Assembly: GCA_019218415.1 (NCBI GenBank)
Contig: JAHUUL010000001.1
Location: forward strand, 248,001 to 312,000
Reading direction: 5' to 3'
Origin: Dermabacteraceae bacterium TAE3-ERU27
GTDB lineage: Bacteria; Actinomycetota; Actinomycetes; Actinomycetales; Dermabacteraceae
Length of the DNA: 64,000 nucleotides
Part shown: positions 50,472 to 59,203 of the stretch, piece after piece
Layout of the letters: each line of letters begins with the position of its first letter
Position numbering within the stretch: position 1 is the first letter of the stretch
Notes under the pieces: model-generated
The model's input: only the letters and a program-made list of their open reading frames with translations
Databases searched by the model: none
Told to the model about the DNA's origin: nothing
Position numbers and translations under genes: made by a program

Positions 50472-51145
50472 CTAGAAATTGTATGTTGCGGGCCTTCGCT
50501 CGGCTGAACTACCACGAATCCCGGGCCGTGGAAGGCTAGCTGGAAAGCCTCTCCGGAACCGCGGCCAATCAGCGCTCCGGCCTTAAACGTGCTCTTTAGC
50601 GTCGGAGAAAGGTTTGCTGACCAGCACACGGCCGCGTTGGGGTCGACGAAGGTCGGCTGCTGCGAGCAGTCGAGCAGCAGCGGGTTGCCGTCGCTGGTAA
50701 CGGCAACCATGCCGTGTCCCTTTAGCTCAAAATTAAATAGCCCACCGGCCATTATTCCGGCTCCGCCCATGCCGCGAATGTCCCAGTCGAGCGAGGAGTC
50801 AAATGCCAGCACATTGCGGGTATTAAGCGTTAAAGCATCGCCTTCTAGCTGGATCAGGAAAATGTTCGCCGCGTTGCGGGCGAAAAACACTTCGCCGTTT
50901 CCGGAAACGCGCATCAGGTTGTGGCCCTCGCCCGTCACCATCTTCTTCAGCAGGCGCATGCCGCCTCCCGCTCCCTGGTAGGAGAAATCGATCTGCCCCT
51001 GGTAGGCAACCATCGCCCCCTGGGTCGCGATGAGTTCGGAGTGGCCCGCGTTCAAGGCGCAGCGAAGCATGCGCGGAGATTGCAGTAGCCAGCGCTCCTC
51101 GGACTGGTTTTCCTGATGGTCTGCGGCAAACAAATTGCTGCGCAT
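50468..51145 (-). CDS. AIM24-family protein
   Basis: A 225-residue protein of the AIM24/TRAP-like beta family, named after a mitochondrial biogenesis factor. Its bacterial role is not known. It is beta-rich with many glycines, with AMVAYQGQIDFSYQGAGGGMRLLKKMVTGEG near 50, VFFARNAANIFLIQLEGDAL near 85 and GGLFNFELKGHGMVAVTSDGNP near 135, which is the usual order. ATG 51145 is chosen for AGGAGG four bases upstream. It follows copA on the same strand after 57 bases, perhaps in the same transcript. Confidence 0.82.
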   Translation of the reverse strand: MRSNLFAADHQENQSEERWLLQSPRMLRCALNAGHSELIATQGAMVAYQGQIDFSYQGAGGGMRLLKKMVTGEGHNLMRVSGNGEVFFARNAANIFLIQLEGDALTLNTRNVLAFDSSLDWDIRGMGGAGIMAGGLFNFELKGHGMVAVTSDGNPLLLDCSQQPTFVDPNAAVCWSANLSPTLKSTFKAGALIGRGSGEAFQLAFHGPGFVVVQPSEGPQHTISS

Positions 51146-51202
51146 GTTTCCTCCTGCGGCCGGGCTTAGCTTGTGCACAGCCTAGCTTTGGAGGGGCGAG
51201 AC

Positions 51203-53395
51203 TTACAGGTCCCAGTTGCGAAGGCGCAGGGAATTTGCAACCACGAACAGGCTTGAACAGGCCATGGCCGCGCCCGCGATCATCGGATTCAGCAAGCCCG
51301 CCACGGCCAGCGGAATGGCCACCAGGTTGTAGACGAACGCCCAGACCAGGTTCCAGCGGATCGTATTCACCGTGGCCCGCGACAACCCGAATGCCTTGGG
51401 TAATAGCGCAATATCCCCACCCGACAGCACGATGTCCCCGTTGGCAATGGCCGCGTCGGTGCCGCTGCCTAGCGCTACCCCCAGATCGGCCGCTGCTAGG
51501 GCGGCGGTGTCGTTAATGCCGTCTCCCAGCATCGCTACGTGCCTGCCCTGGCTGCGCAGCTCGTCCACCAGACGTAACTTATCCGCCGGAGTCAGCTTCG
51601 CGTGTACCTGGGAGATGCCGGTAGCGGCGGCCACTTTGTTTGCGGCGGCCAGGTTGTCCCCGGTGGCGAGGACCGGGGTAACGCCCTGCTTGCGCAGCGA
51701 GGAGACTATCTCCGCAGAGTTTTCGCGCAGGGTGTCACCGCAGCTAAACAGGGCGCAGATCTCGCCGTCCACCTCAAGCAGGCTGAGTGTTTCCCCGGTC
51801 CGCTCCGCCTCGGTAGCGTGTGCCGCCAATTCGCTTGGTAGTTTTTCTGTCCGCTGCAGGCTGCGCAGTCGCACCTTCTTGCCTGAAACGACGGCGCTGA
51901 CTCCGTCACCCGCCTGTGCCTGGGCATCCTGCGCGGCGGGGACCTCCCCCTGCCAGGCCGACGTAATGGCAAGGGCGATCGGGTGGCTGCTGTGGGCCTC
52001 CACGGCGGCCGCCAAGCGCAGAGCCTCGTCCTCTTGCCAGCCCGTGCGCACCGTTACTCGGGTCAGCTTCATCTCGCCGCGAGTCAGGGTGCCGGTCTTG
52101 TCGAAGACAACGGTATCCACCGTGCGCGATTCCTCCAGCGCGTGCGCGGAACGTACCAGGATGCCGAGCTTGGCGCCGCGACCGGTGCCGACCATGATCG
52201 CGGTGGGGGTGGCCAGGCCGAGGGCGCAGGGGCAGGCGATGACTAACACCGAAACGGCGGTGGTGAACGCCTCTTCCCAGCCCGCCCCGGAGAGGAACCA
52301 GCCAACCCCGGTAAACAAGCTCAGCGCGATCACCGTCGGCACAAAAACGGCGGAAATGCGATCCACCAGGTGCTGAATCGGAGCCTTTGAGGTCTGCGCC
52401 TCCTCCACCAGGCGGGCGATCTGCGCGAGCTGAGTGTCCTCGCCAACCTTGGTCGCGCGCACCACCAAACGGCCCACGGTGTTAACGGTGGCTCCCTCGA
52501 CGGCGTCCCCCACGGAGACGTTTTCGGGTAGGGATTCTCCGGTAAGCAGGGAGCGGTCAATCGCGCTGGAGCCTTCGACGACCGTGCCGTCGGTCGCGAT
52601 TTTTTCTCCCGGCAAGACCGCGAAAGTGTCCCCCACCACCAGTTCTGATGCCGAAATCAGGCGTTCCGACGTTTGGCCGTCGCTTCCCGGTTCCAGGAGG
52701 CGCGCCTGCTTTGCCCCCGCTAGGGAGAGCGCGCGCACGCCGTCCGCCGCGCTGGAGAGCGCGCGGTCCTGCGCGTAGCGTCCGGCTAACACCAGGGTGG
52801 TAATCACCGCCGCGGACTCGAAATAAAGGTGATCGCCCGCGCCGCGCCAGAGCGCCCACAGCGAAAGCCCGTAGGCGGCGCTGACACCGAGGCTGACCAG
52901 CGTATCCATCGTGCTGGTCCCGTGGCGCAGGTTGGTCAGCGCCTTGGTGTGGAAGGGCCAGGCGCAGTAGGTGGCCACCAGGGTGGTCAGAAGCGCGACC
53001 ACGGGCTGCCAGTGCGGGAAGTGCAGCGCCGGAATCATGGATACCGGCATCACCAGCGCGGTGCAGGCGGCCGCTGTTATCAGGCGGGGCAGCAGCGGAT
53101 CCGCGCTCTGCACGGATTCGCTTTCGCCCCTTTCTGGCTGGCCGGGTGCGCGTAGCGAGGCTTCGTAGCCCGCCTTTTCCACGGCGGCTACCAGATCTTC
53201 GTCGCTTACCTCGCTAGGCGCCTCGACGCGAGCGCGAGCCAGCGCGAGGTTCACGCTGGCCTGTACCCCCGGCAGCTTTTCCAGTTTTTTCTCCACCCGG
53301 CCCACGCAGGAGGCGCAGGTCATGCCGGTGACGTTGAGCGTTACCGTGCGAGTGGGGAAAGCGATCTGCGAATTCTCTGCGGGGGTGGCGGGCAT
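51203..53395 (-). CDS. copA: Copper-translocating P1B-type ATPase
   Basis: A 730-residue heavy-metal P-type ATPase. One N-terminal metal-binding domain has GMTCASCVG near residue 26. Membrane helices bear the CPCALGLATPTA (C-P-C) site typical of Cu(I) pumps. The phosphorylation loop is DKTGTLTRGE near 420, the nucleotide-binding H-P (SSHPIALA) follows, and the hinge GDGINDTAALAAADLG lies near 635. It exports copper from the cytoplasm. It starts five bases after the copper chaperone gene, and both lie behind a CsoR-like operator, so copper-induced expression is expected. Confidence 0.93.
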   Translation of the reverse strand: MPATPAENSQIAFPTRTVTLNVTGMTCASCVGRVEKKLEKLPGVQASVNLALARARVEAPSEVSDEDLVAAVEKAGYEASLRAPGQPERGESESVQSADPLLPRLITAAACTALVMPVSMIPALHFPHWQPVVALLTTLVATYCAWPFHTKALTNLRHGTSTMDTLVSLGVSAAYGLSLWALWRGAGDHLYFESAAVITTLVLAGRYAQDRALSSAADGVRALSLAGAKQARLLEPGSDGQTSERLISASELVVGDTFAVLPGEKIATDGTVVEGSSAIDRSLLTGESLPENVSVGDAVEGATVNTVGRLVVRATKVGEDTQLAQIARLVEEAQTSKAPIQHLVDRISAVFVPTVIALSLFTGVGWFLSGAGWEEAFTTAVSVLVIACPCALGLATPTAIMVGTGRGAKLGILVRSAHALEESRTVDTVVFDKTGTLTRGEMKLTRVTVRTGWQEDEALRLAAAVEAHSSHPIALAITSAWQGEVPAAQDAQAQAGDGVSAVVSGKKVRLRSLQRTEKLPSELAAHATEAERTGETLSLLEVDGEICALFSCGDTLRENSAEIVSSLRKQGVTPVLATGDNLAAANKVAAATGISQVHAKLTPADKLRLVDELRSQGRHVAMLGDGINDTAALAAADLGVALGSGTDAAIANGDIVLSGGDIALLPKAFGLSRATVNTIRWNLVWAFVYNLVAIPLAVAGLLNPMIAGAAMACSSLFVVANSLRLRNWDL

Positions 53396-53400
53396 GGGTA

Positions 53401-53622
53401 TTACGCCTCGGTGACGGTGTAGTTATCGGAAGCTTCGGCTACCGCTGCCTGCACGGCTGCGAAATCGAGGGGCTGCGCTGCGGTTACGGTGACGCGAGAC
53501 GCGCCGCCCGCAACCAGGTCGATGCTCACGGATTCCACGCCGGGGACATCGCTCAGTTCGGAGGTGACCGCGTTGACGCAGTGCTGGCAGGTGAGGCCGG
53601 TGACCAGGTAATTGGTTTCCAC
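53401..53622 (-). CDS. copZ: Copper chaperone, heavy-metal-associated domain
   Basis: A 73-residue single HMA domain with the metal-binding loop GLTCQHCVNAV (C-x-x-C) near residue 12 and the remaining ferredoxin-like strands (VPGVESVSIDLV). It should carry Cu(I) to CopA, encoded five bases downstream. It is the first gene of the copper unit, directly behind the CsoR-like operator. Confidence 0.9.
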   Translation of the reverse strand: METNYLVTGLTCQHCVNAVTSELSDVPGVESVSIDLVAGGASRVTVTAAQPLDFAAVQAAVAEASDNYTVTEA

Positions 53623-53657
53623 GAGTTTTCCTTCCGGGGTGATTAAGCGCTTTTAGA

Positions 53658-53674
53658 ATACCCCTGGGGGGTAT
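53658..53674. promoter_or_regulatory. CsoR-like copper operator
   Basis: ATACCCCTGGGGGGTAT is a near-perfect palindrome of the type bound by the copper-sensing repressor CsoR. It lies 36 bases before copZ and just upstream of the divergent kinase gene. No csoR gene is in the window. Confidence 0.75.
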
Positions 53675-53694
53675 GCCTGGCAAGGTGTACTGGC

Positions 53695-53700
53695 TACCAT
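53695..53700 (+). promoter_or_regulatory. -10 hexamer for a leaderless kinase transcript
   Basis: TACCAT ends six bases before ATG 53707; no ribosome site is present. Confidence 0.5.
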
Positions 53701-53706
53701 GGCCAC

Positions 53707-55794
53707 ATGAGTTCATCCGAAAACACCCCCGTGGCCTCCTGGGTAAGCGCTCAGCTCCCCCTATTAGAGGACTCCGGATACCGGATCGGCCGCACCATCG
53801 GCAGCGGCGGCATGGGCATCGTCTACGAGGCGGTAGACGCCGACTCCCGCACCGTCGCGCTGAAAGTGCTGCGTCCGGGAGTTGGCCACGACCCCAGTGC
53901 CCGCAGCAGGTTGGCCAGGGAAGTCGATGCGCTCAAGCGCGTTAAGAGTGACAACATCGCCCGCGTGCTAGACGCGGAACTGGAAGAGCAGCTCGCCTTT
54001 GTAGTTACCGAATACATCGCCGGTCCGACGCTGGAAAATGCCGTGCAGCGGCTTGGCGGCCTGCACCCGGAGGTGGTGCGCGAGATCGGCCTTATCCTGG
54101 GCGAAACCCTGCGCGATATTCATGCCGCCGGGCTGATACACCGCGATCTCAAGCCCTCCAACATCATGCTGCGCGAGGCGCGCGATGAGGACCTCACTAA
54201 CTACGATCCCCGGGGCGCCGGGGTGGATCCCGTGATCATTGATTTCGGCATCGCGCAGGTGGCCGACGATTCCCGCCTGACGTCCACCGGAATGCTGATG
54301 GGAACCGCTTCGTTCCTGGATCCGCACGTGGCGCGCAGCAACAGCATTCAGCCGAGCGCCGACTGGTGGGCCTGGGCAGCGGTGCTGGCCTACGCGGCAA
54401 CCGGCAGGGAGCCCTTCGGCGCAGGCAGGGCGGATCACGTATTCCTGCGCGCGAGTCAGGGGGAGGTGGATCTGGCGGGCATCCCCGAACAGCTCGCCTC
54501 GTTCCTGCGCTTGGCGCTTTCGCCCGACGTATCCGAGCGCCCCAGCCCCGACGAATTGCTTTACGCGCTGGAACGTCTGGAACTGGACCCCGACAGCACG
54601 AGGGTGCTGCGTACGCCGTTGGGCGGCGCGAGCGAGCCGGCAGAGGCGCTGAGGATGCGCGAGGAAGAGATCGCGCGAGAGGCGCGCGAAGAGCAGGCCA
54701 CCGCTGTGCTCGCTGCCCTGGAAACTAATTCGCCGGAACAGGGATCGACCGCTGCGGGAGGGCAGGCCGACAGGACCGAGATGTTGCCCGCCGTGTCTGA
54801 TGAGGAAGCCCTGCCGGTGCAGGAGGCCGAGCGGACGCAGGTTCTTCCCGTAGTAAACGAAGACTGGCAGGAGGGGGCTGCTCGCACGCGGGCGCTTCCC
54901 GTGTCTCGTGCCGAGGCATTGCCCGTGGATAAAACCGAGACGTTGCCAGTAGACCGTACAGAGGTGCTGCCGGCGGTAGCGCCCCTGGACGCCACCCGGC
55001 CGCTACCGCTCGTGCGTTCGGTGCCTGAGCCGGAAGCAGCCCCAGCGGCGAACGCCGCTCCCTTGCGGAGCTGGGACGCTAGTGCCGATCCCTATGCGCA
55101 GCCGAGCGCTTTCCCCGTTCCCGTGGCAGAGCCGGGGGTGGCAACCGATACCTCCGACGCCCCGCTTCCTCCCGGTTATGTGCCGCCGCCGCGCAGGCAC
55201 CACCTGCTGGTTTGGGTGGCACACCTGTCGCTGACCGCCGTGGCAGCGGTAGTCCCCCTGGTGGCGGTTGCCGTCTTGCTGCTGATGACGGCGTTGGTTC
55301 GCACCATCGCCCGCACCCGGCGACACATGGTGCTGCGCACCGGCATGGGCAAGGGGCGGGTGGGTACCTCCTGGGTGGTGGGGCTGGCGCTCCCGCTGCG
55401 GTTTGCCTGGGCCGTGGTGGAGACCCTGCTGATAGCGATCATCCCCGCCGTGCTGGGGATCGGCCTGGCGGGTTCGCTGGATGCGCTACTCATCATCACC
55501 GGTACCTACACGCTGCCTGAGGGAGCGGTAAGTGCGCTCGCTTTCTTCGTGATGTTGGTCAGCATGTGGCTCGGTATCGGCGGCCGCACCACGCGGGACG
55601 GCGCGCATGTGCTGGCCGACGCGGCGGCCCCGAACGCCCTCTGGGGGGTGGCTGTCGGCGGACTGCTGCTGCTCTTTGGCGGGGCCGCTGTCACCGCGTT
55701 CCTCGCGCGGTCGGGCGCCGTTGATCTTGCCCCGCTGGTCACTAGTTACGGCATGTCGGACTTGCCCTGGCGGTCCCTTCCCGGTTCCCGGTGA
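53707..55794 (+). CDS. Membrane serine/threonine protein kinase with T-x-x-L-P repeats
   Basis: A 695-residue Hanks-type kinase. Residues about 18-290 are the catalytic domain: glycine loop IGSGGMGIVYEAV, ATP-lysine in ALKVLRP, HRDLKPSN, then DFGIAQ, and DWWAWAAVLAYAATGREPFG. All catalytic residues are intact. Residues about 355-435 contain eight repeats of the form T-x-x-L-P-V or close variants (TEMLPA, TQVLPV, TETLPV, TEVLPA). A Pro-rich linker and four membrane segments (from about 500 to 690) follow. There is no PASTA sensor domain, unlike PknB. It is divergent from the copper genes and starts leaderless. Confidence 0.88.
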   Translation: MSSSENTPVASWVSAQLPLLEDSGYRIGRTIGSGGMGIVYEAVDADSRTVALKVLRPGVGHDPSARSRLAREVDALKRVKSDNIARVLDAELEEQLAFVVTEYIAGPTLENAVQRLGGLHPEVVREIGLILGETLRDIHAAGLIHRDLKPSNIMLREARDEDLTNYDPRGAGVDPVIIDFGIAQVADDSRLTSTGMLMGTASFLDPHVARSNSIQPSADWWAWAAVLAYAATGREPFGAGRADHVFLRASQGEVDLAGIPEQLASFLRLALSPDVSERPSPDELLYALERLELDPDSTRVLRTPLGGASEPAEALRMREEEIAREAREEQATAVLAALETNSPEQGSTAAGGQADRTEMLPAVSDEEALPVQEAERTQVLPVVNEDWQEGAARTRALPVSRAEALPVDKTETLPVDRTEVLPAVAPLDATRPLPLVRSVPEPEAAPAANAAPLRSWDASADPYAQPSAFPVPVAEPGVATDTSDAPLPPGYVPPPRRHHLLVWVAHLSLTAVAAVVPLVAVAVLLLMTALVRTIARTRRHMVLRTGMGKGRVGTSWVVGLALPLRFAWAVVETLLIAIIPAVLGIGLAGSLDALLIITGTYTLPEGAVSALAFFVMLVSMWLGIGGRTTRDGAHVLADAAAPNALWGVAVGGLLLLFGGAAVTAFLARSGAVDLAPLVTSYGMSDLPWRSLPGSR

Positions 55795-55856
55795 GGGGCG
55801 ATAAGTTCCCGCTAGGCTGTATTAATGTTTTTGCGCAACAAGGTGGAGGAATACCT

Positions 55857-56642
55857 ATGACACAGGAGAACCGTAGCGTTCCCGAAAGCAAGAAGGAGCG
55901 GCGCCTGCAAGCGCGCGAAGAACTGCGCAAGCAGCGCGAGGCCGAGGTAGCCAAGAAGCAGCGCACCAAGGTTGCCATCATCGCTGCCGTGGTGGTGCTC
56001 GCGCTGGTGATCGTGGTCGGGGTCGGATACGCGCTCAGTAAGCGCGGCGGAAATTCGGTGGGCGCGGTGAAAAACCCCGGCACCGTAGCGGAGGGGCAGA
56101 GCTACCTGCAGTTCGGCGCTAAGGCCGACAAGCCGGTGGTGGACGTCTACCTCGACTTCCTCTGCCCCTACTGCAAACTGTTTGGAGAGGCTCAGTCTGA
56201 GAACCTGCAGAAGATGGCCGAGAATGGCGACATCACCCTGCGCATGCACCCGCGCATGATGCTGGACTCCTTCAGCACTCCCGCCGGCTACTCGCAGCGC
56301 AGCGCCAACGCCGCGATCTGCGTCTACAACGAGGACAGCAACAAGTTCTTCGCCATGGAGAAACTGCTGTTCGAGAACCAGCCGCGGGAAGGCGGCGCCG
56401 GGCTGGATGACGCCAGGCTGAAGGAGCTGGCCAAACAGGCGGGCGCTAGCGATGAAGTAGGCAAGTGCATCGACAGCAAGAAGTACGTCCCCTGGATCAG
56501 TGCGAACGTGGAGCCGGAGGCGCTGGAGACCACGCAGGGCACCCCGACCGTAAAGATTAACGGCCAGATCTGGGATGGCAACCTGGGCGACGTGGTAGCC
56601 CTGAATGCTGCGATTAAAGCTGCGGGGGCTCCTAAGCAGTAA
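55857..56642 (+). CDS. DsbA-family thiol oxidoreductase, membrane-anchored
   Basis: A 261-residue protein with a highly charged cytoplasmic N-terminus (about 1-42), one membrane helix (about 43-63, VAIIAAVVVLALVIVVGVGY) and an extracytoplasmic thioredoxin-fold domain. The active site is FLCPYCKLF near residue 104, and the cis-proline loop is QGTPTVKING near 225. Extra cysteines at NAAICVY and GKCIDSK may pair. Like other actinobacterial DsbA-like proteins it should form or rearrange disulfides in secreted proteins. ATG 55857 has GGAGG seven bases upstream. It follows the kinase gene by 62 bases. Confidence 0.88.
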   Translation: MTQENRSVPESKKERRLQAREELRKQREAEVAKKQRTKVAIIAAVVVLALVIVVGVGYALSKRGGNSVGAVKNPGTVAEGQSYLQFGAKADKPVVDVYLDFLCPYCKLFGEAQSENLQKMAENGDITLRMHPRMMLDSFSTPAGYSQRSANAAICVYNEDSNKFFAMEKLLFENQPREGGAGLDDARLKELAKQAGASDEVGKCIDSKKYVPWISANVEPEALETTQGTPTVKINGQIWDGNLGDVVALNAAIKAAGAPKQ

Positions 56643-56688
56643 CTGCAAGCGGTCCTTCGGGGCCGGCCCTGGTACACTGCTAGGGCGC

Positions 56689-56760
56689 GCTGGAGTGGCG
56701 CAATTGGTAGCGCACCCGACTTGTAATCGGGCGGTTGTGGGTTCGAGTCCCATCTCCAGC
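56689..56760 (+). tRNA. tRNA-Thr (anticodon TGT)
   Basis: Seventy-two bases with acceptor GCTGGAG/CTCCAGC, D arm GCGCAATTGGTAGCGC, anticodon arm CCCGA-CTTGTAA-TCGGG (anticodon TGT) and T arm GTGGG-TTCGAGT-CCCAT. CCA is not encoded. TACACT about 15 bases upstream may be the -10. Confidence 0.95.
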
Positions 56761-56766
56761 TCTCTT

Positions 56767-56803
56767 ATCGCCGTGGGGAACATCACCCACGGCGATTTTT
56801 CTT
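56767..56803 (+). terminator. Terminator of tRNA-Thr
   Basis: ATCGCCGTGGG and CCCACGGCGAT form a perfect 11-bp stem followed by TTTTTCTTT. Confidence 0.9.
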
Positions 56804-56904
56804 TGTCTCGGCAGAGCGTTCTAAGTTTCGGGTCCCCACCTGCCGAAAAACTTCACGAGAGAAATTAACTAAAGCCTAAATAAGTTAAAAATGGCTTATC
56901 TCAC

Positions 56905-56935
56905 TAAGGTTCGCCTTGGCTTTCCTGGGTAGGAT
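56905..56935 (+). promoter_or_regulatory. Probable iron-responsive promoter of efeUOB
   Basis: TAAGGTTCGCCTTGGCTTT (56905-56923) keeps the AAGGTT-x-GCCT core of a DtxR box at 12 of 19 positions and sits directly before TAGGAT (56930-56935), a likely -10. A DtxR-type repressor bound here would block transcription. Confidence 0.4.
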
Positions 56936-56981
56936 CGCAATTCGGTGCATAAACGGTGCATACCTTTTTTGAAAGGGTCTC

Positions 56982-57848
56982 GTGTTTTCCCCAAATTTCC
57001 TGGCTAATTTCATCATCGCCCTGCGTGAAGGGCTGGAGATGGTGCTGGTAGTAGGCATAATCGCCGCATACCTGATAAAGACCGATAGGCGGCGCGCGCT
57101 GCCTAAAATGTGGCTCGGTGTGGCCCTGGCTGCGCTACTCCCATTAAGCCTTGGCGCAATTTTAACTTACGGCCCTAAGGGACTTTCATTTACGGCGCAG
57201 GAAACAATCGGTGGCGTGTTGTCCGTAGTTGCGGCTGCAATGATTACCGGAATGCTTTTTTGGATGGGCAAACAAGCGCGCCACCAAAAACGCGAATTAG
57301 AGGGAAAAATTGAGGATGCGTTGGCAGGCGGCAGCGACTGGGCTCTTGTCAGCATCGCCGTCATAGCCGTTGGGCGCGAAGGCCTGGAGACGGCGCTCAT
57401 GGTCTGGGCCACCGTTAAATCTTCCGTGGATAACAGCGTCGCCGCTACCACGGTCGGGCTGCTCAGCGGGTTCGCGGTAGCGATCGTGCTCGGATACCTG
57501 ATCTACCGTGGCGCGCTCCACCTCAACCTGCGCCTGTTCTTCGTTTTCACCGGCTACTTCCTGATCCTGGTGGCTGCCGGGATTCTTTCCTACGGGGTAC
57601 ACGACCTCCAGGAAGCGGGCCTCCTGCCCGGGCTGAACAACTACGCCTGGGACCTCAGCGCGCACTACCCAGCGCAGGGATCGCTCGCCCACTTTGCCTA
57701 CATCGCGCTGAACGCGATGTTCCAGTTCCACCTGCAACCGACCGTACTGCAGGTCGTGGCCTGGCTTATCTACGCGCTTCCGGTAACGGTGCTGTTTGCG
57801 CGCGCAACCAAAATACCCACCACCAAAACCGTGTCCACCAGGGCATAA
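56982..57848 (+). CDS. efeU: FTR1-family iron permease EfeU
   Basis: The membrane permease of the EfeUOB ferrous/ferric iron uptake system. The 288-residue protein has seven hydrophobic segments and the two iron-translocating R-E-G-L-E motifs, LREGLEMVL near residue 15 and GREGLETAL near 130. It begins with GTG behind GAAAGGG and is followed after 25 bases by efeO. The codon usage in the first 100 residues is AT-richer than its neighbours, which return to high GC after about 57300. Iron control by a DtxR-type repressor is suggested by the upstream site. Confidence 0.93.
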   Translation: MFSPNFLANFIIALREGLEMVLVVGIIAAYLIKTDRRRALPKMWLGVALAALLPLSLGAILTYGPKGLSFTAQETIGGVLSVVAAAMITGMLFWMGKQARHQKRELEGKIEDALAGGSDWALVSIAVIAVGREGLETALMVWATVKSSVDNSVAATTVGLLSGFAVAIVLGYLIYRGALHLNLRLFFVFTGYFLILVAAGILSYGVHDLQEAGLLPGLNNYAWDLSAHYPAQGSLAHFAYIALNAMFQFHLQPTVLQVVAWLIYALPVTVLFARATKIPTTKTVSTRA

Positions 57849-57873
57849 CCAAAATATGAAAGGCATTTCCCCC

Positions 57874-59163
57874 ATGCGTAAACCCCTCATGACAGCCTCC
57901 GTGCTGCTTCTGGCCCTCGGATTCTCCGGCTGCGTGGACAACGGCTCCTCGGCCAAGCAGGCAGAAGGCCCCCTGAGCGTCACCATCACCGACACCGAAT
58001 GCAAGGTTTCGGGCAACACCGCTCCCTCCGGCAAGGTCGTTTTCAAGGTGACCAACGAAGGCACCGTTCCCAACGAGTTCGAGATCCTGGCCGCGGACAA
58101 GCTGCAGATCATGAGCGAGAAGGAAAACATCGGCCCCGGTACCAGCGTCGAGCTGACCACCGCCCTGGGCGAGGGCGAATACTTCACCGCCTGCAAGCCG
58201 AACATGGTCGGCGCCCTGGTTGGCGAAGCCAAGTTCACCGTTACCAAGGGGGAAGAGGTCAAGATTTCGGCCGACCAGAAGAAGGTCGAAGACGCCGCTG
58301 TTGCCAACTACACCGCGTACGTCAAGGACCAGACCGGCACCCTGCTGGAAAAGACCAAGCAGTTCGCGCAGGCCTACAAGTCCGGCGACATGGACACCGC
58401 CCGCAAGCTTTACCCCGTGGCGCGCGTGTTCTACGAGCGCATCGAGCCGACCGCAGAGGCTTTCGGCGTCAAGGAGCCGGGCGACCTCGACGTCGCTCTC
58501 GACCTGCGTATCCAGGACCTCGCTAACGACGAGCACAAGCAGGTAACCGACCCCGAGCTGCTCAAGCAGTGGACCGGCTGGCACCGCATCGAAGCCGACC
58601 TGTTCGCGCAGGACCCGGCGTTTAAGTTCCAGGACGAGGCCGCCCGTAAGGCCGAGGCCGACATGCTGGTCAAGAACACCCAGGCGCTGTACGACCTGGT
58701 TTACGACAAGGTAAACGGCCCGAACGGCAAGAAGTTCACCGTTAGCCTCGAGGACGTCACCACGGGTGCTAGCGGCCTGCTCGAAGAGGTCGCCCTCGGC
58801 AAGATCGTCGGCGAGGAAGAGACCTTCTCCCACACCGACCTCTCCGACTTCCAGGCCAACCTGGACGGCGCACGCGTGGCCTACGGTAACGTGAAGCCGC
58901 TGGTAGAGGCCAAGGATCCGAAGCTGGCCGAGAAGATCGACGCGGGCTTCAAGGAGATCCAGGGCATGCTCGATAGCCACCGCAACGGTGAGGTCGACGG
59001 CGTGCCGACGTTCGTCGATTACTCGACCATCGCCGCCGTCCAGAAGGACGCGGGCGTGGCCCCCGGCGATGCTGACTACACCGCCGAACAGCGCAAGTTC
59101 TCCGACGCGGTAAACGGCCTGGCCGAAAACCTGGCCAAGGTACAGGGAATCGTCCTGCACTGA
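57874..59163 (+). CDS. efeO: Iron uptake lipoprotein EfeO
   Basis: Extracytoplasmic iron-binding component of EfeUOB. The 429-residue protein has a lipoprotein signal ending ALGFSGC. A cupredoxin-like domain follows (about 30-130) with the Cys of FTACKPNM, as in full-length EfeO. The C-terminal M75 domain carries the metal motif H-x-x-E in GWHRIEADLF near residue 235. Lipidation places it on the outer membrane face beside EfeU. ATG 57874 is preferred; ATG 57856 in the same frame would add six residues. efeB follows after 40 bases. Confidence 0.92.
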   Translation: MRKPLMTASVLLLALGFSGCVDNGSSAKQAEGPLSVTITDTECKVSGNTAPSGKVVFKVTNEGTVPNEFEILAADKLQIMSEKENIGPGTSVELTTALGEGEYFTACKPNMVGALVGEAKFTVTKGEEVKISADQKKVEDAAVANYTAYVKDQTGTLLEKTKQFAQAYKSGDMDTARKLYPVARVFYERIEPTAEAFGVKEPGDLDVALDLRIQDLANDEHKQVTDPELLKQWTGWHRIEADLFAQDPAFKFQDEAARKAEADMLVKNTQALYDLVYDKVNGPNGKKFTVSLEDVTTGASGLLEEVALGKIVGEEETFSHTDLSDFQANLDGARVAYGNVKPLVEAKDPKLAEKIDAGFKEIQGMLDSHRNGEVDGVPTFVDYSTIAAVQKDAGVAPGDADYTAEQRKFSDAVNGLAENLAKVQGIVLH

Positions 59164-59203
59164 TTCAGGCAGTAAACGGCACAGATTGTAGGTAGGCAAC
59201 ACC

